This document shows positions 5,916 to 11,155 of a stretch of DNA of 11,155 bases, in pieces. The notes under the pieces were generated by a model, which had not been told where the DNA came from, searched no databases, and saw only the letters and a list, made by a program, of their open reading frames with translations. The position numbers were made by a program, and so were the translations under genes. Origin of the DNA: CAZNDN01 sp964571815 (GTDB lineage Bacteria > Fibrobacterota > Chitinivibrionia > Chitinivibrionales > WJKA01); contig CAZNDN010000132.1 in the NCBI GenBank assembly GCA_964571815.1, forward strand, positions 1 through 11,155, read 5' to 3'. Positions within the stretch are counted from its first letter, which is position 1. Every line of letters begins with the position of its first letter.

Positions 5916-8102
5916 ATGGCTTCTTCATCGCAGAGCAGGCGGGAATTCCTGAAGCGCACCAGCGTCACTGTGGCCGCACTCGGCGCCGCGGGTATGCTGC
6001 GGAGGGTTTTCGGCGACGGCTGGGAGACAAAGCCGAATATTGTCGTGTTCATGTGCGAAAATGTCTCTCCTTTTCTTCACTGCTACGGCGACCCCAACGG
6101 CAGCACGCCCACACTCGATTCCTTTGCCGAGCAAAGCGTCGTATATACCAACGCGTTCACGGTTTTCGGCGTGTGCGCACCGAGCCGTGCGAGCCTGTGG
6201 TCGGGGATGTCAGCCACGACAATTGGCGCGCAGCACATGCGCTGCAGCGCCCACCTGCCGGCCGAGCTTGTCTCCTGGCCGGCCCTGCTGCGCGAAAGCG
6301 GCTATGAAACCATTCGTGCCGACAAGGGTGATTCCCGGGGTGCGGAAAAGGGGAACCTGTGGAGCGCGGTCGGAGCGTACTGGTGGGACCGGAAACCACT
6401 GCCGGGCTGGCGGGACTACGATGGTTCAAAACCGTTCTTCTACCAGCACGGCTACGGCGCGACGCACGAAGGACACCTGTATCATCCGCACACCGACGAC
6501 ACAACATCGAGGGAGACCTTGCCCGCATATTTGCCCGATACTCCCACGGCCCATAAAATGATGAACACCATGTATGAGAAATATCGAGAGATGGACGATG
6601 AATTCAAGATGGTTCTCGATGCGCTTCACAGCGACGGGCTGGATGATGATACGATTGTTATCTTCACCTCCGATCACGGCTGCGGACTCTCGCGCATGAA
6701 GCGATGGCCGTACGATTCCGGGACGCGGGTTCCCTTTGTCGTGCGATTTCCCGAAAAGAACCGCAGACCGGGACGTGATCTTCCGGGCACGACCTGTGAC
6801 GACCTGATCAGTTTCCTTGATCTGGGCCCGACCTTTCTGCATTGCGCCGGCGTCGCGGCCCCTTCCTATATGGAAGGCCAACCGGTTTTCGGACCGCGGC
6901 TTCCCTCGCCTCGCGAATACGTCTTCACCGCACGCGGCCGAATTGACGAGCGGTACGATTTCGTCCGGAGCGCACGCGACGGCCGCTATCGTTATGTCCG
7001 CAATTTTATGCCGTGGCTTCCATGGTACCAGTGGGTAGCCGCCGCGGAAGGAACGCAGATGATGAGGGAGCTTCGCGGCACGCACGAGCAGGGAACACTT
7101 CGGGCCGAAGCCGATCAGTTTTTCGCGCCGACACGTCCCCGGGAGGAATTGTACGATACCCTGCACGACCCGCACGAAGTCAACAACCTCGCGGATTCCG
7201 AAGACCACCGCGCGGTGCTGTTGCGAATGCGCACCGCGGTGGCCGACAGGATGATTCAAACGCGGGATGTGGGATTCATTCAGGAATGTGAATTCAAGTC
7301 GCTTGTCGAAACGCACGGCTCGGAGTATGCCGCAACCCACGGTGCCGCCGACAATCCGGTTGAGAGGTGGCTTGCATTCGTGCTGCGCACCGAAGAAGGA
7401 GAGGATGCGCTCGGTGAAATGACCGAGGGGCTTGACAACAGCGATTTTGTCGTCCGGTACTGGGCTGCTCTGGGTCTGGGCAATCCCGGGACCGCCGCTT
7501 CCCCTGCCGAATCCAAATGTGCCGAGAAGCTGTCCGATCGGCGCCCCAGCGTTCACATTGTCGCGGCACGCGCACTGTTTTTCATGGGGAAACGCAAGCA
7601 GGAAGCGCTCGATCTTCTGAGGCGGAAGCTGAACGATGAAAACGATCGCGTACAGCTCTGTGCGGCAAATGTGCTTGACAGTCTGGGTTCTGACGGGCAC
7701 GCCGTGCTCGCCGACGTTTTGCGGAAGGACGAGATAACCGGGTATCCGAAAGCCGTGTGTGAGCACGCGGGAAAAACCGAATTCGCATCCGCACCTTTTC
7801 ATATTCCGCCACTGGTGGACAACACGACCGTCTCGCGGCGTATCGGCGCACACCACGGCGTGGCCGGGAAAGCTGCATTGAGCTGGAGCGTTTCCGCAAC
7901 AGCGGTGTGGCTTACGGTCAACGATCCCACGATTCGGCGATTCGATGTCGTGAGCATCAACGGCAGGACGGCACTTTCCCGCGAGGTGAACGGCTCACGC
8001 ACACTGCGCGTGAGACGATCCGAAATCGGGACCGGTCTCTACGCGGTCAGGTTTCACCGCGCCCGGGGTGTGGAAGAGGTCTCGGGAGTTGTTGTGAGAT
8101 GA
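5916..8102 (+). CDS. Tat-exported S1-family sulfatase with HEAT-like repeats and T9SS-type sorting tail
   Basis: This 728-residue protein is predicted to hydrolyse sulfate esters or N-sulfates, probably on glycans outside the cytoplasm. The ATG at 5916 is chosen because it places a Tat signal at the N-terminus (SRREFLK at residues 7-13) and AAAGGA (5902-5907) lies 8 bases upstream; the frame is open further upstream but has no protein character there. The sulfatase domain begins at PNIVVFMCEN (40-49). The formylglycine motif CAPSR is at 87-91, so C87 would be converted by a maturase. Further metal-site motifs are TSDHG (251-255) and YDSGTRVPFVVRFP (266-279). The CEN-SP opening and YDSGTRVP resemble the S1_8 (heparan N-sulfatase-like) group, but the usual second acidic residue is N49. 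Residues about 483-600 form helical HEAT-like repeats, and about 655-728 a sorting tail (RFDVVSINGRTAL, TGLYAVRF). The maturase is not in the window. Sulfatase identity is near certain; substrate is unknown. Confidence 0.93.
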   Translation: MASSSQSRREFLKRTSVTVAALGAAGMLRRVFGDGWETKPNIVVFMCENVSPFLHCYGDPNGSTPTLDSFAEQSVVYTNAFTVFGVCAPSRASLWSGMSATTIGAQHMRCSAHLPAELVSWPALLRESGYETIRADKGDSRGAEKGNLWSAVGAYWWDRKPLPGWRDYDGSKPFFYQHGYGATHEGHLYHPHTDDTTSRETLPAYLPDTPTAHKMMNTMYEKYREMDDEFKMVLDALHSDGLDDDTIVIFTSDHGCGLSRMKRWPYDSGTRVPFVVRFPEKNRRPGRDLPGTTCDDLISFLDLGPTFLHCAGVAAPSYMEGQPVFGPRLPSPREYVFTARGRIDERYDFVRSARDGRYRYVRNFMPWLPWYQWVAAAEGTQMMRELRGTHEQGTLRAEADQFFAPTRPREELYDTLHDPHEVNNLADSEDHRAVLLRMRTAVADRMIQTRDVGFIQECEFKSLVETHGSEYAATHGAADNPVERWLAFVLRTEEGEDALGEMTEGLDNSDFVVRYWAALGLGNPGTAASPAESKCAEKLSDRRPSVHIVAARALFFMGKRKQEALDLLRRKLNDENDRVQLCAANVLDSLGSDGHAVLADVLRKDEITGYPKAVCEHAGKTEFASAPFHIPPLVDNTTVSRRIGAHHGVAGKAALSWSVSATAVWLTVNDPTIRRFDVVSINGRTALSREVNGSRTLRVRRSEIGTGLYAVRFHRARGVEEVSGVVVR

Positions 8103-8129
8103 TGGGGAACTACTCGAATATTCAACCTG

Positions 8130-8198
8130 CCGAGCCCTTCGGCTTTGCTCAGCATGAACCGGTTACAGGGCTCGGGATAAGCGTAGAGGCTCCTTCGG
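8130..8198 (+). repeat. Two stem-loops between the sulfatase and cytochrome genes
   Basis: CCGAGCCCT (8130-8138) and AGGGCTCGG (8167-8175) form a 9-base stem around a 28-base loop. The left arm and loop read GAGCCCTTCGGCTTTGCTCA, like a diverged copy of the CCCTTCGAC...GCTCAGG type of intergenic repeat common in environmental genomes. A second hairpin near 8187-8204 (AGGCTCC-TTCG-GGCGCCT, one mismatch) has a stable TTCG loop and ends just before the ribosome site at 8206. No T-run follows, so transcription probably continues into the next gene. Confidence 0.4.
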
Positions 8199-8205
8199 GC
8201 GCCTG

Positions 8206-8211
8206 AGGAGG
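8206..8211 (+). promoter_or_regulatory. Upstream ribosome binding site AGGAGG (alternative start 8216)
   Basis: A perfect AGGAGG stands only 4 bases before an ATG at 8216, which is in frame with the preferred start at 8270. The latter has its own AAAGGAG (8256-8262) with 7-base spacing and directly precedes the signal peptide. The 18-residue extension from 8216 is basic and would weaken the export signal. Confidence 0.45.
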
Positions 8212-8269
8212 TACCATGAGTTTCTTACGTGCGGCAAGAAAGGCCTGCAAACATCAAAGGAGACTCACC

Positions 8270-8998
8270 ATGAAACAACACGTTCGAGCCGATGCGCTGA
8301 GCCACATGCGTCGTCTGTGTGTCCTAACCGCCGTCTGTGCCGTTCCCTTCGCGGCATTCGGCGACTATATCACCGATGAATATGACCGGCAGTGGCGGGA
8401 GCTGGAGCTTTTCATTGCCGACGCGCCGGTGACGTGTCCGAACAGAGACGGCGAAATGCGCATATCGCGGTTTCTGCGTGAGCAGGATGACACCTACGAC
8501 CGGCAGGCGCTCATTCTCGAAAGCGACCGGGACCCTCTCGATATCGCCCTGCGACGCGCGCGGGCCCTGTGTGACAAGCTGAAGGTACAGGCACGGATCG
8601 GTGATCTCGATCAGCAGCTCGAGGGCCTTGCTTCTCAGGCCGCCGGTGTCGATCCTTCAAATGTCGCCACGCGAAAAGACCTCTATGGGCAGGTATGCGC
8701 CGTTCGTCGAAAAATCGCCCTGTCCAATCCCCTTCTGGACTTCGACAAGGTTCTCGTAGGTGGCGATATGACACCCGGCCGGCACATGACCGACATCCCC
8801 TGGTCGAGCAAGGGCAGCTATGGAAACCGGTTGAAAATCGTGGAAAACCCTTTCGGTTCTTCTCCCACCGCTCGTGAGTTGCTCACCGACGCTGTCTTCC
8901 AAAACGGTCCCCGGCAGGGCAGGAACATGGCCGAATTCAACGGAGCGTTCGATCACCCCTGTCTTTCCTACGACGGGCAAACCGTGTATTTCGCCTAA
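8270..8998 (+). CDS. HzsA-related secreted cytochrome protein, N-terminal part up to an in-frame TAA
   Basis: This gives 242 residues before a TAA at 8996-8998. Starting at 8270 (AAAGGAG, 7-base spacing) it begins with a Sec signal peptide, MRRLCVLTAVCAVPFAAFG, likely cleaved near residue 31. Residues about 32-165 are helical and charged, with no catalytic motif recognised; they lead to LLDFDKVLVGGDMTPGRHMTD, typical of the entry to the propeller domain in HzsA-related proteins. The last residues, CLSYDGQTVYFA, are a beta-propeller blade strand of the kind usually continued by more strands. The stop therefore cuts the protein in the middle of a blade. The frame reopens directly after the TAA and stays open to 11155, so this and the next entry are parts of one gene. 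A truncated 242-residue product would lack the haem motifs and the sorting tail. Confidence 0.75.
   Translation: MKQHVRADALSHMRRLCVLTAVCAVPFAAFGDYITDEYDRQWRELELFIADAPVTCPNRDGEMRISRFLREQDDTYDRQALILESDRDPLDIALRRARALCDKLKVQARIGDLDQQLEGLASQAAGVDPSNVATRKDLYGQVCAVRRKIALSNPLLDFDKVLVGGDMTPGRHMTDIPWSSKGSYGNRLKIVENPFGSSPTARELLTDAVFQNGPRQGRNMAEFNGAFDHPCLSYDGQTVYFA
8996..8998 (+). other. In-frame TAA interrupting the HzsA-related gene
   Basis: The codons around it are TAT TTC GCC TAA TGT GAG GAG. Upstream and downstream halves share one frame and one propeller fold, so a single substitution explains the break; a TAC or TAT codon would restore a natural YFAYCEEKP strand. Two genes here, the CBM6-like one and the DUF362 one, end in TAA, which argues against reassignment of this codon. 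The ATG overlapping the TAA (8998-9000) is followed at once by TGA and cannot restart translation. Confidence 0.8.
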
Positions 8999-9037
8999 TG
9001 TGAGGAGAAGCCTCCGAAAGACGGTACCGTCGACGGC

Positions 9038-11155
9038 ATGTGGCAGGGACCGGTGGAATCGGAGTCATGGGGCAAGGGAGTGGCTGAGAAGAATGTCTTT
9101 CACATATACCGGGCTGACCTCGACGGGTCGAATCTGACGCAGCTTACGTTCGGCATCTACAACGACAACCATCCCTGGCAACTGCCCAACGGCCGGGTGG
9201 TCTTCGTCTCGAGCCGCCGGCCCGGCAACGACAAGTGCGTGGCCAACAAAGCATTCACGCTGTTCAGCGTGAAAGGCGACGGCACCGATCTCTACCCGAT
9301 AAGCTGGCACGAGACGCCGGAATACTATCCCAGTGTCGACAACGACGGCATGATCATGTATACCCGCTGGGATTACGTCGACCGGGGTTCGGCAACCTGC
9401 CATCACCTGTGGACCTGCTACCCCGACGGACGCGATCCGCGCGCGCCCCATGGGAACTACATGCACCCGTGGATAGATCGCGGTATCCCCGAGGCATACG
9501 AGTACTTCAACTACAGCGAGCCCGACTACAACGGCTGCGATGACGGCCGGGTGCTGGGTCCCTATATCGAATACTGCTTCCGGCCCATTCCCAACTCCCA
9601 CAAGATCGTATGCATATCCGGCAAACATCATCCCTCGGGTGTGGGGGGCAATGTCGGACCGCTCATGATTGTCGACCCTCGTATCGAAGACGACGGTATT
9701 ACGTCGCAGTTGCGGCGAATCACGTCCTATCTTCACAACGAAGGGGAAGGGCCGTGCAAGGCCCCACAGGAGGTACGCCCGGATTTCTCGGTTCCCTGGC
9801 CGCTCAGCGAAGACTTCTATCTGACCTCGTGGGGCACCACCCTGGTCCTGCTTGACCGGTTCGGAAACCAGGAGCCGCTGTACGCCGACAACATGCGCCC
9901 CAACTTTCCGGCGCCGGTGCGGCCGCGTACAAGGCCGCCGGTGATTGCCTCGAAAACATTCCAGGGAGAAAGAGGCGAGGCCAACCCGGATTACGAGCGC
10001 GCCACAATCAGTGTCCAGAACATTTATGTAACGTATCCGTTCTGGTTTCCACCGGAGGTTGTGGAGCAGAAGAAGATCAAATGGATGCGGATCGTGCAAC
10101 TGTTTCCTCGTATGAATCACACCGATCCCGAAACCGGGAGGACCAGTCGGAGCGCCAATCCCATGGGTTGTGCAGGTGATGCCAACTGCCGCATGTCGCT
10201 GGGTGTTGTCCCGGTCGAGGGAGACGGGAGCGTGTACTGCGAAGCCCCGGTGGGCAAAGCTATCTATTTCCAGGCGCTGGATGAGAACCACATGGCGATT
10301 CATTCCATGCGTTCGATCACCTATGTCCATCCCGGGGAGCACCTCTCCTGTGTCGGGTGTCATGAGAGCAAGTGGGAAGCACCACCCCCGATGGAGGGTA
10401 CGCCGAGGGCTTTTCAACGGCCGCCGTCCCCGCTTGTCCCGGAGCTTGATAACGGCCCGGAGCCCATGAACTACCACCGCCTGGTGAAACCGGTTTTTGA
10501 GAATACCTGCATTCCCTGCCATAGTGAGAAGAACACCAACGGGATCAAGGACTCGGATTATCAGTCCTTCCGGTGGCAGGCGTTCTCCTACGGTGTCGGT
10601 GTCGGTCACCTTGCCGCAAACGGGTCTCGTCAGGCGCCCGGTTTTTTCGGCGCATCATATACCAGTATCGGCAAGGCGCTGGTTCCTTCCCACAGGGACC
10701 GGCTCACCGACGATGAGTGGAACAGCGTGGTGATGTGGCTTGACCTCAACTCCATGGAATTCGGCTCGGATTTCGGCATGGACAAGCAACGGGCCGGCGA
10801 GCTGGTGTGGCCGGTGGTGGATGTCGATCCCGCCAACCCGACCGGCGTGGAGATCGATCAGCCGCGTCCCGACGAAACCAGGGCATCGCGGTTCATCCCG
10901 TCCGCGGGCGATCGTCGCAGCCCCGAACTTGTCGTCTCGGGGGGACGTATTCGCGCCCTCTCGGGATCGGACCATGTTCCGATCGGTTCGGTCCGGATTG
11001 TCGATGTCATGGGCAGGACGGTCATGCGGCAAAGCGTCACCGGAGGCCGGCAGCACGGGCCAATCGAAACCACGGATGTTTCGGCCGGGACCTACATGAT
11101 CTACGTCAAGACCCCGCACGGCGCCCTGTCGCAGCGGATGGTGATCGCGCGGTGA
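9038..11155 (+). CDS. HzsA-related di-haem cytochrome c protein, C-terminal part, with T9SS-type sorting tail
   Basis: This is the continuation of the gene begun at 8270; the frame is open from 8999, and 9038 is only the first ATG, with no ribosome site near it. It contains propeller blades (RADLDGSNLTQLTFG, HPWQLPNGRVVFVSSR, YPSVDNDGMIMYTRWDYVD) and a middle region with PIPNSHKIVCISGKHHPSGV, as in proteins annotated as related to the hydrazine synthase alpha subunit. Two covalent haem c motifs follow: CVGCH (10349-10363) and CIPCH (10508-10522), 53 residues apart. The end, from about 10970, is a sorting tail (VRIVDVMGRTVMRQ, SAGTYMIYVKT). Relatives occur widely outside anammox bacteria, and no beta or gamma subunit of hydrazine synthase is present, so hydrazine synthesis is not implied; electron transfer or an oxidative step at the cell surface is more likely. 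The reading frame ends on the final base of the window. Confidence 0.82.
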   Translation: MWQGPVESESWGKGVAEKNVFHIYRADLDGSNLTQLTFGIYNDNHPWQLPNGRVVFVSSRRPGNDKCVANKAFTLFSVKGDGTDLYPISWHETPEYYPSVDNDGMIMYTRWDYVDRGSATCHHLWTCYPDGRDPRAPHGNYMHPWIDRGIPEAYEYFNYSEPDYNGCDDGRVLGPYIEYCFRPIPNSHKIVCISGKHHPSGVGGNVGPLMIVDPRIEDDGITSQLRRITSYLHNEGEGPCKAPQEVRPDFSVPWPLSEDFYLTSWGTTLVLLDRFGNQEPLYADNMRPNFPAPVRPRTRPPVIASKTFQGERGEANPDYERATISVQNIYVTYPFWFPPEVVEQKKIKWMRIVQLFPRMNHTDPETGRTSRSANPMGCAGDANCRMSLGVVPVEGDGSVYCEAPVGKAIYFQALDENHMAIHSMRSITYVHPGEHLSCVGCHESKWEAPPPMEGTPRAFQRPPSPLVPELDNGPEPMNYHRLVKPVFENTCIPCHSEKNTNGIKDSDYQSFRWQAFSYGVGVGHLAANGSRQAPGFFGASYTSIGKALVPSHRDRLTDDEWNSVVMWLDLNSMEFGSDFGMDKQRAGELVWPVVDVDPANPTGVEIDQPRPDETRASRFIPSAGDRRSPELVVSGGRIRALSGSDHVPIGSVRIVDVMGRTVMRQSVTGGRQHGPIETTDVSAGTYMIYVKTPHGALSQRMVIAR

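Noticed and set aside
6426..7856. Long minus-strand open frame opposite the sulfatase
   Set aside because: It is antisense to a clearly identified sulfatase gene and has no domain or ribosome site; it is a by-product of the GC-rich codon pattern.
8996..9001. TAATG stop-start overlap as translational coupling
   Set aside because: The ATG is followed immediately by TGA, so it encodes nothing.
9065..10609. Long minus-strand open frame opposite the cytochrome gene
   Set aside because: The plus strand carries haem motifs and propeller blades; the antisense product is repetitive in V, G, R and H and has no recognisable family.
9038..11155. Independent gene starting at ATG 9038
   Set aside because: No ribosome site, no signal peptide, and the frame is in phase with the upstream part; it is better explained as the second part of one gene.
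8270..11155. Evidence for anammox hydrazine synthesis
   Set aside because: HzsA-related proteins are widespread, the hydrazine synthase beta and gamma subunits are absent, and the neighbours are surface glycan-type genes.

Overview
The window looks like a piece of an environmental genome, probably a member of the Fibrobacterota (Chitinivibrionia-like) or a related FCB/PVC lineage. This is inference from gene content. Three secreted proteins end in short beta-rich tails that resemble type IX secretion (T9SS) type A sorting domains. Two proteins carry near-identical Tat signals. The regulators have the GntR-type winged-helix plus LacI-type sensor layout. No rRNA or tRNA gene, CRISPR array or intact transposase was seen.

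Layout. Positions 1-176 hold nothing recognisable. On the minus strand, 177-1652 is an intact regulator with two consecutive winged-helix domains and a LacI-like sensor domain. Just upstream of it, 1728-2648 is a second regulator of the same type reduced to its sensor domain: the reading frame has no start codon and its DNA-binding half is missing. The part that should encode that half (2649-3006) is unrelated sequence with small hairpins. A promoter/operator region follows at about 3007-3072, with a long inverted repeat centred at 3032. From there everything runs on the plus strand: a cysteine-rich secreted protein with a CBM6-like domain and sorting tail (3120-4013), a Tat-exported DUF362 protein (4076-5299), a 616-base stretch rich in perfect palindromes with a possible small or decayed ORF (5315-5632), a Tat-exported S1 sulfatase with HEAT-like repeats and sorting tail (5916-8102), and a secreted HzsA-related propeller/di-haem cytochrome c protein (8270-11155). 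The last reading frame is interrupted by a single in-frame TAA at 8996-8998.

How the genes may work together. All four plus-strand products carry export signals and three carry a probable outer-surface sorting tail. The group therefore looks like a cell-surface module under a sugar-sensing type regulator. The CBM6-like protein could bind glycan and the sulfatase could desulfate it, while the DUF362 protein and di-haem protein suggest a redox or metal-linked step. The substrate cannot be read from the sequence. Two lesions (the truncated regulator and the nonsense codon) suggest that the locus is decaying, has been rearranged, or contains assembly errors.
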